A stretch of DNA of 64,000 nucleotides. Source: Ruminococcus flavefaciens ND2009 (GTDB lineage Bacteria; Bacillota; Clostridia; Oscillospirales; Ruminococcaceae). The notes below the pieces were generated by a model that was not told the origin of the DNA, did no database searches, and saw only the letters and a list, made by a program, of their open reading frames with translations. Location of the stretch: positions 372,001-436,000 of the forward strand of contig NZ_KK211347.1 in assembly GCF_000621785.1 (NCBI RefSeq), in the 5' to 3' direction. Positions within the stretch are counted from its first letter, which is position 1. Each line of letters starts with the position of its first letter. The position numbers were made by a program, and so were the translations under genes. Of the stretch, positions 15,769-25,944 are shown piece after piece.

Positions 15769-17037
15769 TCAGTCGATAGCCGCAAAAGCCTGACGGAGGT
15801 CGTCGATGATATCGTCAACGTTCTCGAGACCAACGGAAAGTCTGATAAGACCGCCGTTTATGCCTGCTGCAACGAGCTGTTCGTCAGTGAGCTGACGGTG
15901 AGTAGCGCTTGCAGGGTGAAGAACGCAGGTACGAATATCCGCAACGTGTACCTCGTTTGAGGCGAGCTTGAGAGAGTCCATAAACTTTACAGCTGTGCTT
16001 CTGCCGCCCTTGATGATGAAGGAGATAACTCCGCTGGTACCGTCGGGCATGTACTTCTTAGCCAGCTCATGGTACTTGTTTCCTGCGAGAGCAGGGTAGT
16101 TTACTGACTCAACGTGCTCGTTGGCTTCCAGATACTCAGCCACCTTCATTGCATTTTCGCAGTACTGCTTCATACGGATGTGGAGAGTCTCAAGACCCAG
16201 ATTAAGGTAGAATGCGGACTGAGCTGAAGGATAGCAGCCGAAGTCTCTCATGAGCTGCATTCTTGCCTTTATGATGTAAGCAGCCTTGCCGTAAGCCTTT
16301 GTGTATATAGTGCCGTGATAGCTCTCATCGGGCTCTGTGAACTCGGGGAAGTTTCCGTTTGTCCAGTCGAAGTTGCCTGAGTCGACGATAACGCCGCCGC
16401 CCTGTACTGCATGACCATCCATGTATTTTGTAGTGGAGTGGATAACTATATCCGCACCGTACTCAAAGGGTCTGCAAAGGATAGGAGTTGGGAAGGTGTT
16501 GTCGATGATGAGGGGGACCTTGTTCTCGTGAGCTATCTTAGCGAATTTCTCAATGTCAAAGACAGAGAGTGCGGGATTGGCGAGAGTCTCGCCGAAAACA
16601 GCCTTTGTATTGGGCTTGAATGCAGCCCTTATGACATCCTCGGAAGCGTCTGCATCGACAAAGATGCACTCGATGCCCAGCTTCTTGAGCGTGTATGCGA
16701 AGAGGTTGATAGTACCGCCGTAGATTGTAGCTGCTGAGATGAAGCTGTCTCCTGCCTTCAGGATATTGAGAAGTGAGAGGAGAGAAGCTGCCTGACCGCT
16801 GGAGGTACACATAGCGCCGATACCGCCTTCGAGAGCTGCTATCTTATCCTCAACAGCCATAACTGTGGGGTTCTCAAATCTTGAGTAGATAAGGCTCTTT
16901 GTGGGGTCATCGAATACGGCTGCGACATCGTCGGTAGAGTCATAGACATAGGTCGTACTCTGTACGATAGGAACGACTCTGGGCTCCGTATTCTTCGGTG
17001 TGTAGCCTGCGTGCAGGCATTTTGTTTCGATCTTCAT
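15769..17037 (-). CDS. metY: O-acetylhomoserine sulfhydrylase (MetY), PLP enzyme
   Basis: The protein has 422 residues from the ATG at 17037, which has AGGAGG ten bases upstream. The open frame runs 120 codons further but without family similarity. It makes homocysteine (or methionine) from O-acetylhomoserine and sulfide. Motifs include HAGYTPKNTEPRVVPIVQ, SSGQAASL, DNTFPTP and the PLP lysine in IVIHSTTKYMDGH. The C-terminal SVGLENVDDIIDDL is typical of the Cys/Met metabolism family. A small HD-domain gene lies 26 bases upstream and may share the transcript. Confidence 0.93.
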   Translation of the reverse strand: MKIETKCLHAGYTPKNTEPRVVPIVQSTTYVYDSTDDVAAVFDDPTKSLIYSRFENPTVMAVEDKIAALEGGIGAMCTSSGQAASLLSLLNILKAGDSFISAATIYGGTINLFAYTLKKLGIECIFVDADASEDVIRAAFKPNTKAVFGETLANPALSVFDIEKFAKIAHENKVPLIIDNTFPTPILCRPFEYGADIVIHSTTKYMDGHAVQGGGVIVDSGNFDWTNGNFPEFTEPDESYHGTIYTKAYGKAAYIIKARMQLMRDFGCYPSAQSAFYLNLGLETLHIRMKQYCENAMKVAEYLEANEHVESVNYPALAGNKYHELAKKYMPDGTSGVISFIIKGGRSTAVKFMDSLKLASNEVHVADIRTCVLHPASATHRQLTDEQLVAAGINGGLIRLSVGLENVDDIIDDLRQAFAAID

Positions 17038-17063
17038 TGTAGGGATACCTCCTGTTATATATG

Positions 17064-17570
17064 TTACCGCGCTTTCCTTCTGACTATCCTCTGTACCTTT
17101 GGCACACAGAATTCCAGGACCGCACAGTATTTGTCGATGATGGTGATTATGTAAGTTTCCTTGTATTTTGGCATAGGGCGTGTCATGGGCCACATATGCT
17201 TTTCGATCATATCTCTTTCGAGGTTTGTTATCTCGGTTATCTCGGAGGCGTTTTCCGAGGCGATCATGGGGTGGTGCTTGCTGTGGGAAGCCTGTCCCTT
17301 GAGTCTGTCCGAGTTGTATTCCTTCCTGTCGTAGTAGAAGAGGTCGTGGAGAAGTCCCGCCCTTGCGGCAGAACGTGCGTTGAGCTTCAGCACACGGCAT
17401 ACCATGTAGCTGTAATAGGACACATTCACGCAGTGCTGGAAGCGGGTGGTGGAGATATGATGTGTGATGGATTTCAGCTCCTGGACCTGCTTTGAGCCGA
17501 TTATATCGCTTATGCAGGCGTAGTAGCTGTTATTTGTAAGCTCCTTTGAGGAGCATATTGCCTTTAGCAT
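17064..17570 (-). CDS. HD-domain phosphohydrolase-like protein
   Basis: The protein has 168 residues. The metal-binding HD pattern is spread over HHISTTRFQHCVNV, AGLLHDLFYYDR (His-Asp pair) and HHPMIASENA, with D in IITIIDKYCA. It belongs to the uncharacterised HD superfamily proteins of Firmicutes. AGGAGGGG precedes the ATG. It has its own promoter with a palindrome nearby and may be co-transcribed with metY. Confidence 0.8.
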   Translation of the reverse strand: MLKAICSSKELTNNSYYACISDIIGSKQVQELKSITHHISTTRFQHCVNVSYYSYMVCRVLKLNARSAARAGLLHDLFYYDRKEYNSDRLKGQASHSKHHPMIASENASEITEITNLERDMIEKHMWPMTRPMPKYKETYIITIIDKYCAVLEFCVPKVQRIVRRKAR

Positions 17571-17588
17571 TAGATCCCCTCCTGAGGC

Positions 17589-17603
17589 ATCGGTTTAACC
17601 GAT
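17589..17603. promoter_or_regulatory. Palindrome ATCGGTTTAACCGAT between promoter and start of the HD gene
   Basis: A perfect 7-bp inverted repeat with a one-base centre, located eight bases downstream of the -10. The position suits a repressor site. The binding protein is unknown. Confidence 0.5.
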
Positions 17604-17610
17604 TAAATAT

Positions 17611-17639
17611 ATTATATATCATTCCGACCGAAAAATCAA
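17611..17639 (-). promoter_or_regulatory. SigmaA promoter of the HD-domain gene
   Basis: TTGATT (17639-17634), 17 bases, TATAAT (17616-17611) on the minus strand. Confidence 0.75.
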
Positions 17640-17841
17640 TACAAAATCAATAAAAATCTTGTGGAACAGTAGGAGATAATGTCATGAGCGGCAGTATAAA
17701 AGCCTGCATACAGCGTAAACTGTCGGTAACAGCGGATCCGGAGATGTTTTTATCGTTGCAGCAGTCTGCACAAATCAGCGTCAGGTTTTTGTGAATATGG
17801 CACAAAAACGAACAAAATTGAAAATTTACCACAATAAAGTA

Positions 17842-17870
17842 TTGCAAAATAGAAACGGGAGTGATATAAT
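17842..17870 (+). promoter_or_regulatory. SigmaA promoter of gdhA
   Basis: TTGCAA (17842-17847), 17 bases, TATAAT (17865-17870) with an extended TGA. A short CTGCG-GAAA-CGCAG hairpin (17881-17894) follows in the leader. Confidence 0.8.
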
Positions 17871-17875
17871 TTTAA

Positions 17876-19288
<1,413 letters not shown>

Positions 19289-19337
19289 TTAAAAGAAACT
19301 GATAGTGACTCATCAGTAGAGCAGTAAAGTAAACCAT

Positions 19338-19372
19338 AACCTCCCGTTGTTTTGTTCAACGGGAGGTTTTTT
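19338..19372 (+). terminator. Terminator of gdhA
   Basis: AACCTCCCGTTG and CAACGGGAGGTT (12-bp stem) followed by TTTT. Confidence 0.95.
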
Positions 19373-19458
19373 GCGTTGAAAAGTGCACAATTCGGGGGAA
19401 GTGAAATTGTTGAAAATATAGAATTTTACTATTTAGACAATTATTCTTCCTGATAAAC

Positions 19459-19486
19459 TTGAAATATGTGCAAAACGTGGTATAAT
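19459..19486 (+). promoter_or_regulatory. SigmaA promoter of the cytidylate-kinase-like gene
   Basis: TTGAAA (19459-19464), 16 bases, TATAAT (19481-19486). Confidence 0.7.
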
Positions 19487-19546
19487 ATATTTGTAGTTAT
19501 TTTATCATATCTAATAATAAATTCTATTTAGCGGGGGTATTATCCG

Positions 19547-20170
19547 ATGAAAAAGACAATTATTACTATAGAACGACAGTACGGAAGCGGCGGAAGCGTT
19601 ATCGGTCAGCTTGCTGCCGAGAAGCTTGGCATAAAGTGCTATAACAGACAGATACTCGAAATGACAGCCGAGAGGTGCGGTATCGCTCCGAATTACCTGG
19701 AAAGCGCTGAGGAGAACGTCCCCACCAGCTTCCTGTATTCGCTGCTGCTGTCCGCTAATCCTGCAAGAGCTATGGAGGAGAATCTTCCTCTTTCCGATAA
19801 GGTCTTCCTTATGGAGAGCCGTATAATCAACGAGATCGCCGACAAGGAGAAGAGCTTCGTCCTGGTAGGACGCTGCGGAAGCTATATCCTGGAGGACCGC
19901 GGTTGCTTCAGCGTGTTCATCTATGCGGACCGTGAGTCCAGATTGAAGCGCGCAATTGAGCAGTATAATACGGAGGAGAAAAAGGCTGAGTCCATAATGA
20001 AAAAGGCAGACAAGCGCCGTGAGACCTTCTATAACGTCAATACGGGAAGAGTATGGCAGGACAAGGATCAGTATTCCCTCTGCCTTAACAGTGCCGAGCT
20101 GGGCGATGAGCTCTGCGCGGAGATCATCGTCAAGGCTTATACCGAGTACAATAAGCGCTTTTCCGAATAA
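19547..20170 (+). CDS. Cytidylate kinase-like family protein
   Basis: The protein has 207 residues. The N-terminus ITIERQYGSGGSVIGQLAAEKLGI is a variant P-loop (YGSGGSVIG) of the cytidylate kinase-like family, and VLVGRCGSYIL and ADRESRLKRAI match its later part. These proteins are common in gut Firmicutes beside true Cmk and their substrate is unproven. GGGGG lies ahead of the ATG. It is a single-gene transcript. Confidence 0.85.
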   Translation: MKKTIITIERQYGSGGSVIGQLAAEKLGIKCYNRQILEMTAERCGIAPNYLESAEENVPTSFLYSLLLSANPARAMEENLPLSDKVFLMESRIINEIADKEKSFVLVGRCGSYILEDRGCFSVFIYADRESRLKRAIEQYNTEEKKAESIMKKADKRRETFYNVNTGRVWQDKDQYSLCLNSAELGDELCAEIIVKAYTEYNKRFSE

Positions 20171-20174
20171 AAAC

Positions 20175-20207
20175 AGCCCCGAAGCGTAATATCGCCTCGG
20201 GGCTTTC
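20175..20207 (+). terminator. Terminator of the cytidylate-kinase-like gene
   Basis: AGCCCCGA and TCGGGGCT arms (20175-20182, 20197-20204) followed by TTC; an inner GCG/CGC pair extends the stem. Confidence 0.8.
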
Positions 20208-20267
20208 TGCGTCATCACGAATATACAGGCTCTTTCGGGGGACAATATTCCCGAAGGAGCTGTTTTT

Positions 20268-20987
20268 ATGTGTGTTATTCTGATAAGGTCACTGCTGCTG
20301 TATGTTCTGGTCATTTTCGCGGTGAGACTAATGGGAAAACGTCAGCTGGGAGAGCTCCAGCCCTCGGAGCTGGTCATAACCATACTTGTTTCAAACATAG
20401 CGACGCTGCCAATAGAGGACGTCAATATCCCCGTAATAGTGGGAGTTACTCCGATTCTGGCGCTGGTCTGTTTTGAGGTGCTGGTATCCTGGCTGGATCT
20501 GAAGTTCCCGAGGCTGAGGAAGCTTATCTCGGGAAGTCCCAGGATAGTGGTCAGGGGCGGCCGTATCGAGAGGGATATACTGCGTGAGCTGCGGTTTTCG
20601 GTGGACGATCTGCTCATGGCCCTCCGCGGCAAGGACATATTCGACCTTGATGAGGTGCAGTTTGCAATCGTAGAGACTACGGGCAGCGTGTCTGTTATGA
20701 AGAAGCCCTCGGCGGACACTCCTACAAGGGCGGATATGTGTATAAAGGCGGAGGAAAATGATCCGCCCGTGCTCATTATCTCCGACGGGGACTTTGTGGA
20801 AAAGGCTCTTGCAGCGTCGGGACTCAGCAGGAGCATGGTGGAGACTGCGGTGAAAAGCTGCGGAATGACCGTTGATGAGGTCTTTATCATGACAGCGGAC
20901 GCCGCAGGAAAGTGCTTCATAGCGGATAAAAAGGGGAGTCCGCCACATATTTTTACGGTAGGAGGGTACAACAGTGACAAGGACTAA
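20268..20987 (+). CDS. DUF421 (YetF-type) membrane protein
   Basis: The protein has 239 residues. Three membrane segments fill the first 80 residues and include the family signature RLMGKRQLGELQPSELVITILVSN. The C-terminal cytoplasmic domain shows GGRIERDILRELRFSVDDLL and DEVQFAIVETTGSVSVM. The function of the family is unknown; in Bacillus, YetF-like proteins appear in the spore or stress context. The last codons overlap the start of a DUF4363 gene, a common pairing. Confidence 0.88.
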   Translation: MCVILIRSLLLYVLVIFAVRLMGKRQLGELQPSELVITILVSNIATLPIEDVNIPVIVGVTPILALVCFEVLVSWLDLKFPRLRKLISGSPRIVVRGGRIERDILRELRFSVDDLLMALRGKDIFDLDEVQFAIVETTGSVSVMKKPSADTPTRADMCIKAEENDPPVLIISDGDFVEKALAASGLSRSMVETAVKSCGMTVDEVFIMTADAAGKCFIADKKGSPPHIFTVGGYNSDKD

Positions 20988-21351
20988 AATAAGCGCGGTC
21001 ATCATACTGCTGCTCATTGGACTGAGCGTGTATTCAAGCCTGTGGGTGAACCGCCGCTGCGGCAATATGCTGGAAAAACTCGGCGTTATATCGGAGCTTG
21101 CGGAGAGGGGAGAAACCGATGAGGCGGCTGTCCGAGCAGGAGCGCTCAGCGCAGAGTGGGAGGACTTTCGCGCTAAGGCGTCGGTGCTGCTGAAAAATGA
21201 CAGGCTTACGGACGTGGACAGGATATTCTCACGGATAGTCCACCTTGCGGAGAACAACAGCGAGGAGCTGCAATCCGAGCTTGCGGAGCTCCGTGATATG
21301 CTGGATATGATGAAGAGCGGCGAAACACCGAAGCTGACGAGTGTATTATAA
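20974..21351 (+). CDS. DUF4363-like membrane-anchored protein
   Basis: The protein has 125 residues from a GTG start at 20974, with AGGAGGG seven bases upstream inside the DUF421 gene. One N-terminal membrane segment (ISAVIILLLIGLSVYSSLW) is followed by a charged helical domain on the outside. Length, topology and pairing with DUF421 fit the DUF4363 family. The two proteins probably work as one unit. Confidence 0.75.
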   Translation: MTRTKISAVIILLLIGLSVYSSLWVNRRCGNMLEKLGVISELAERGETDEAAVRAGALSAEWEDFRAKASVLLKNDRLTDVDRIFSRIVHLAENNSEELQSELAELRDMLDMMKSGETPKLTSVL

Positions 21352-21356
21352 AAGAA

Positions 21357-21385
21357 CTCCCCGAATTTAGGTTCGGGGAGCTTTT
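21357..21385. terminator. Bidirectional terminator after the DUF421/DUF4363 genes
   Basis: CTCCCCGAA and TTCGGGGAG arms followed by CTTTT. Confidence 0.85.
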
Positions 21386-21390
21386 AAATT

Positions 21391-21455
21391 CGTTGTTGTG
21401 AGTTTAATGTTGAGAAATAACTCTCAACTTTCCACTTTCACCTCTCAACTGTTAT
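21391..21455. repeat. Degenerate GTTGAGA/TCTCAACT repeat
   Basis: Short stretches GTTGAGA and CTCTCAACTTTCCACTTT repeat the arm sequence of the 11076-11197 element. It lies directly after the terminator and before the end of prfB and looks like a worn copy. Confidence 0.5.
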
Positions 21456-22573
21456 TACTTTTCAAGAGTTCCGTGTGAAAGCGACTTCAGGTAAGCATTG
21501 ATAAAGCCGTCGATGTCGCCGTCCATAACAGCCTGTATATTGCCGTTTTCAAAGCCTGTACGGGTGTCCTTTACGAGGGTGTAGGGCATGAATACATATG
21601 AGCGTATCTGTGAGCCCCATGCGATCTGGTTCTGGACGCCCTTGATGTCCTCGATCTTTTCGAGGTGCTCGCGCTCCTTGATCTCAACAAGCTTTGAACG
21701 GAGCATCTTCATGGCGTAGTCCTTATTCTGGTACTGGCTTCGCTGAGTCTGGCAGGAAACAACGATACCTGTGGGCTTATGGATAAGACGTACAGCAGAG
21801 CTGGTCTTGTTTACCTTCTGGCCGCCTGCACCGCTTGAACGGTAAACCTCCATTTCAATGTCCTCGGGACGGATGTCTACTTCAATGGAATCATCAAGCT
21901 CGGGCATTACTTCCAGAGCTGCAAATGAAGTGTGGCGGCGTCCCTGCGCATCAAAGGGAGATACACGGACAAGTCTGTGAACGCCTGACTCGGACTTCAT
22001 GTAGCCGTAGGCATTTTCGCCTTCAATGAGGATAGAAGCGGACTTCATACCTGCTTCGTCGCCGTCGAGATAGTCAAGGAGCTCCACCTTGAACTCGTGG
22101 CGCTCAGCCCAGCGGTTGTACATACGGTAGAGCATTTCTGCCCAGTCCTGAGCCTCTGTACCGCCTGCACCTGCGTGGAAAGTGAGGATAGCGTTGGCGT
22201 TGTCGTACTCGCCGGTGAGGAGAGTAGCCAGCTTTTCGTCCTCAAGCTTGGTCTTGAAGGCTTCCGACTCCTTCTTTATCTCCTCGATGTCGCTTTCATC
22301 GTCAGCCTCGATAGAGAGCTCGATGAGAGTGATTATATCTTCGAGGTTCTCGTTGAGCTGGTTGTACTTCTCGATCTTCTTCTCAAGGGACTTCTGCTCC
22401 TTGAGAACCTTCTGGGAGTTTTCGAGGTCGTCCCAGAAGCCCTCCTTGGCAGTCTCCTCGCCAAGCTCCTCAACGCGCTTTTTTGCAGCTTCTATATTCA
22501 GAACGTCAGCAAGCTCCGCCATTTCCTTGCGGTAGCCTGTCATTTCGACTCTGAGTTCGTCAAGTATGATCAT
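21455..22573 (-). CDS. prfB: Peptide chain release factor 2 (RF2)
   Basis: The protein has 372 residues. It releases nascent chains at UGA/UAA. The codon-recognition tripeptide SPF is in VRVSPFDAQGRRH and the hydrolysis motif GGQ is in RSSGAGGQKVNKT. The ATG at 22573 has AAAGGAT nine bases upstream. The region that carries the in-frame UGA and programmed +1 frameshift in most bacteria (before the IEAAKK segment) is uninterrupted here, so autoregulation by frameshifting is absent. Confidence 0.95.
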   Translation of the reverse strand: MIILDELRVEMTGYRKEMAELADVLNIEAAKKRVEELGEETAKEGFWDDLENSQKVLKEQKSLEKKIEKYNQLNENLEDIITLIELSIEADDESDIEEIKKESEAFKTKLEDEKLATLLTGEYDNANAILTFHAGAGGTEAQDWAEMLYRMYNRWAERHEFKVELLDYLDGDEAGMKSASILIEGENAYGYMKSESGVHRLVRVSPFDAQGRRHTSFAALEVMPELDDSIEVDIRPEDIEMEVYRSSGAGGQKVNKTSSAVRLIHKPTGIVVSCQTQRSQYQNKDYAMKMLRSKLVEIKEREHLEKIEDIKGVQNQIAWGSQIRSYVFMPYTLVKDTRTGFENGNIQAVMDGDIDGFINAYLKSLSHGTLEK

Positions 22574-22605
22574 AGTTTCAAATCCTTTCAAACATAGATA
22601 CATAT

Positions 22606-22634
22606 ATTATAACACAGTTTTTCGCGGAGTGCAA
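22606..22634 (-). promoter_or_regulatory. SigmaA promoter of prfB
   Basis: TTGCAC (22634-22629), 17 bases, TATAAT (22611-22606) on the minus strand. Confidence 0.75.
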
Positions 22635-22767
22635 GGGGAAAAAGAGAATTTTTCGCAGCTTTTTGCAGGGCAGCGTCCGCTGATATAAACATCGCCACGA
22701 TACGGACGGTATAATTGAATTGTTACCGGCAGACTTATATTATCTGCCCATATTACTCACTTTTCCC

Positions 22768-22796
22768 TTGACAAACGGGAATTTATCGTGTATAAT
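22768..22796 (+). promoter_or_regulatory. Consensus sigmaA promoter of the valS T-box transcript
   Basis: TTGACA (22768-22773), 17 bases, TATAAT (22791-22796). Confidence 0.9.
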
Positions 22797-22801
22797 AGGA
22801 T

Positions 22802-23066
22802 AGTATTCAAAGGCGATGATGAAGAGGAGTACGCAGGAGACCTGATTTTCAGAGAGCTGCCGCAGGGTGAAAGGCAGTATGAGGGGCTTGCGGAAGTAGC
22901 TTCGGAGCTTCGCGTGCCAACGGCTTTGCTCAGTAGTATGCGGCGTGATCCTCACGTTACAGGGGAAGAAGCTAAGCGGCTTCGCAGAGTGCGGGAGAAT
23001 TCCCGAATTCAGGTGGTAACACGGACTTTAGTTCGCCCTGGACCTATAACGGTTCAGGGCGTTTTT
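22802..23066 (+). ncRNA. T-box leader of valS
   Basis: The leader shows the stem I elements GATGAAGAGGAGTAC and AGAGAGCTGCCG...GGTGAAAGGCAGT, a candidate specifier GTA (Val, 22896-22898), the T-box sequence AGGTGGTAACACGG (23011-23024) and a terminator CGCCCTG...CAGGGCG with a T-run (23034-23066). Uncharged tRNA-Val should stabilise the antiterminator and allow valS expression. Confidence 0.9.
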
Positions 23067-23210
23067 AATTCATAATGCATAATTATTAATGCATAATTGA
23101 ATGTGTCAGCTTCGCTGACAAATCTGAATTATTCTGCTTTGTACTGTTAAAATATATCGCCGTAAGGCGATACCGCCAATTATGAATTATGCATTATGCA
23201 TTATGAATTG
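23067..23210. repeat. AATTCATAATGCATAATT-type palindromic repeat
   Basis: Inverted arms of about 33 bases (23067-23099 and 23177-23210, built from ATTATGCAT units) enclose two perfect hairpins: TGTCAGC-TTC-GCTGACA (23104-23120) and TATCGCC-GTAA-GGCGATA (23155-23172). It separates the T-box terminator from the valS ribosome site. It has the same inner plan as the element at 11076-11197. Confidence 0.85.
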
Positions 23211-23229
23211 ACTGAAAGGAAGATCAAGA

Positions 23230-25851
23230 ATGGCAAAGGAACTTGCAAAGGCATACGATCCCAAGGACTTTGAGGACCGAATTTATGCCGCATGGAATGA
23301 AAAGGGCTGCTTCCGCGCAGAGGCTGACCCCAAGAAGACACCCTATACAATAGTTATCCCCCCTCCGAACATCACAGGACAGCTCCACATGGGACACGCT
23401 CTTGATGAGACTCTCCAGGATATTCTTATCCGCTGGAAGAGAATGAGCGGCTACAGCGCACTGTGGCTCCCCGGTACAGATCACGCTGCTATCGCGACCG
23501 AGGCTAAGATCGTTGAGGCTATGCGCAAGGAAGGCGTTACCAAGGAGGACCTGGGACGCGAGGGCTTCATGAAGCGCGCATGGGAGTGGAAGAAGCAGTA
23601 CGGCGGCCGTATCGTTGAGCAGCTCAAGAAGCTTGGCTCATCATGCGACTGGTCAAGAGAGCGCTTCACCATGGACGAGGGCTGCTCAAAGGCAGTTAAG
23701 GAAGTCTTCATCAAGTACTACGAAAAAGGGCTCATTTACAGAGGCGAGCGTATAATCAACTGGTGCCCCAAGTGTAAGACCTCACTTTCAGACGCTGAGG
23801 TTACTTACGAGGATCAGGCAGGCCATTTCTGGCATCTCCGATATAAGATCAAGGACTCTGACGGCTATCTGGAGCTTGCTACCACTCGTCCCGAGACTCT
23901 CCTGGGCGATACAGCTGTTGCTGTAAATCCCAAGGACGAGCGCTATACAGACCTGGTCGGCAAGACAGTTATCCTGCCTATCGTTCACCGTGAGATACCC
24001 ATTGTTGCCGATGATTATGTTGAGATGGACTTCGGTACAGGTGTCGTTAAGATCACACCTGCTCACGACCCCAACGACTTCGAGGTAGGTCTCCGTCATA
24101 ACCTGCCCGTTATCAACGTAATGAACGACGACGCCACCATCGTTGACGACTATCCCGCATATGCAGGTATGGACCGCTATGAGGCAAGAAAGAAGATAGT
24201 TGAGGACCTGGAAAAGGAAGGCGCTCTCGTTAAGATAGAGGAATACAGCCATAACGTCGGAACCTGCTATCGCTGCGGAACTACCGTAGAGCCCAAGGTC
24301 TCCACACAGTGGTTCGTAAAGATGAAGCCCCTCGCAGAGCCTGCTATAAAGGCTGTAAAGAACGGCGATACAAAGTTCGTTCCCGAGCGTTTTGACAAGA
24401 TATATTTCCACTGGCTTGAAAATATCAAGGACTGGTGTATCTCCCGTCAGATCTGGTGGGGACATCAGATACCTGCATTCTACTGCGACGAGTGCGGCGA
24501 GATGGTTGTTACCAAGGAGAGCAGCGCAGTTTGTCCCAAGTGCGGCAAGCCCATGAGACAGGATCCCGATACTCTTGATACATGGTTCAGCTCTGCGCTC
24601 TGGCCCTTCTCCACACTGGGCTGGCCCGAGAACACAGAGGACCTGAAGTACTTCTACCCCACAAATACTCTCGTAACAGGCTATGACATCATTTTCTTCT
24701 GGGTAATCAGAATGATGTTCAGCGGTCTTGAGAACATGGGCAAGGTTCCCTTTGACACAGTTCTCATACACGGACTTGTCCGCGATTCACAGGGACGCAA
24801 GATGTCCAAGTCACTGGGCAACGGTATCGATCCCCTTGAGGTCATCAACGAGTATGGTGCAGACGCACTGAGATTTATGCTGGCAACAGGCAACTCACCC
24901 GGAAACGATATGCGTTATATCGACGACAAGGTAAAGGCTGCAAGAAACTTCGCAAACAAGCTCTGGAACGCTTCACGTTTCATCATGATGAACCTTCCCG
25001 AGGACTTCGAGTTCAAGGGACTTCCCGATGAGCTTGAGCTTGAGGACAAGTGGCTGGTGAACAAGTTCAATCAGCTGGCTAAGGAAGTGGGCGAGAATCT
25101 CGACAGATACGAGCTGGGCGTTGCTTCACAGAAGATCTACGACTTTATCTGGGACGTTTACTGCGACTGGTATATCGAGCTGACAAAGCCCCGTATCCAG
25201 GCAGGCGGCGAGACTATGGCAAAGGCACAGGCAGTTCTGGTATGGGCAATGCAGGGAATGCTGAAGCTCCTTCACCCCTTCATGCCTTTCATCACTGAGG
25301 AGATCTGGCAGGTGCTCAATAACGAGAAGTCCATGATAATCCTGGAGACCTATCCTACCTACGATCCTGCTATAGACTTCACAGCAGAGGAGAAGGACTT
25401 TGAGAAGATAATCTCTGCTATCAAGGCAGTCCGCAACGTCCGCACAGAAATGAACGTACCTCCGTCGGTAAAGGCAAAGCTCTTCATCGAGACTGCCGAC
25501 AAGGCACTGTTCGATTCATGCTCACTGTTCTTCGAGAAGCTGGCATCTGCTTCCGCAGTAGAAACAGGGGACAAGTTCGATATTCCCGATTCTGCCAACG
25601 CAGTAACCGATACCGCACGTATCTTCATTCCTATGGACGAGCTCGTTGACAAGGAGAAGGAGATCGCCCGTCTCGAAAAGGAGAAGGCAAAGGTACAGAA
25701 GGACATCGATTTCCTCAGCGGAAAGCTTAATAATCAGGGCTTTATCGCTAAGGCTCCCGCACAGCTCATTGAGGCTGAAAAGGCAAAGCTTGCAAAGGCA
25801 GAGGAGAAGATGGCAAAGATCGAGCAGTCTATCGCTGCATTCAGGAAGTGA
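23230..25851 (+). CDS. valS: Valyl-tRNA synthetase
   Basis: The protein has 873 residues. It charges tRNA-Val. HIGH is HMGH (53-56) after PPPNITGQL, KMSKS is in GRKMSKSLGN (near residue 524), and the editing domain contains TTRPETLLGDTAVAV. A CP1 zinc-type cluster is seen as CDECGE...CPKCGKP. The C-terminal coiled coil (DKEKEIARLEKEKAKVQKDI) is typical of ValS. AAAGGAAGATC precedes the ATG. Expression is under T-box control. Confidence 0.97.
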   Translation: MAKELAKAYDPKDFEDRIYAAWNEKGCFRAEADPKKTPYTIVIPPPNITGQLHMGHALDETLQDILIRWKRMSGYSALWLPGTDHAAIATEAKIVEAMRKEGVTKEDLGREGFMKRAWEWKKQYGGRIVEQLKKLGSSCDWSRERFTMDEGCSKAVKEVFIKYYEKGLIYRGERIINWCPKCKTSLSDAEVTYEDQAGHFWHLRYKIKDSDGYLELATTRPETLLGDTAVAVNPKDERYTDLVGKTVILPIVHREIPIVADDYVEMDFGTGVVKITPAHDPNDFEVGLRHNLPVINVMNDDATIVDDYPAYAGMDRYEARKKIVEDLEKEGALVKIEEYSHNVGTCYRCGTTVEPKVSTQWFVKMKPLAEPAIKAVKNGDTKFVPERFDKIYFHWLENIKDWCISRQIWWGHQIPAFYCDECGEMVVTKESSAVCPKCGKPMRQDPDTLDTWFSSALWPFSTLGWPENTEDLKYFYPTNTLVTGYDIIFFWVIRMMFSGLENMGKVPFDTVLIHGLVRDSQGRKMSKSLGNGIDPLEVINEYGADALRFMLATGNSPGNDMRYIDDKVKAARNFANKLWNASRFIMMNLPEDFEFKGLPDELELEDKWLVNKFNQLAKEVGENLDRYELGVASQKIYDFIWDVYCDWYIELTKPRIQAGGETMAKAQAVLVWAMQGMLKLLHPFMPFITEEIWQVLNNEKSMIILETYPTYDPAIDFTAEEKDFEKIISAIKAVRNVRTEMNVPPSVKAKLFIETADKALFDSCSLFFEKLASASAVETGDKFDIPDSANAVTDTARIFIPMDELVDKEKEIARLEKEKAKVQKDIDFLSGKLNNQGFIAKAPAQLIEAEKAKLAKAEEKMAKIEQSIAAFRK

Positions 25852-25880
25852 TCGCTTTCGCGCAAGTGCATATAAAAACA

Positions 25881-25914
25881 ATAAGCTCCCCGTTTTTCGG
25901 GGAGCTTATCTTAT
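25881..25914. terminator. Bidirectional terminator between valS and htrA
   Basis: ATAAGCTCCCCG and CGGGGAGCTTAT (perfect 12-bp stem) with T-rich sequence on both sides. Confidence 0.9.
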
Positions 25915-25944
25915 ATTAAAATGAAGAAGTGAAAAATGAAAAAC

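Noticed and set aside
15769..17400. metY extended by 120 codons to 17400
   Set aside because: The extra part overlaps the HD-domain gene, lacks family similarity, and AGGAGG precedes the ATG at 17037.
20391..21257. Minus-strand open frame of 288 codons opposite DUF421/DUF4363
   Set aside because: It spans two well-marked genes on the + strand with good ribosome sites and shows no domain.
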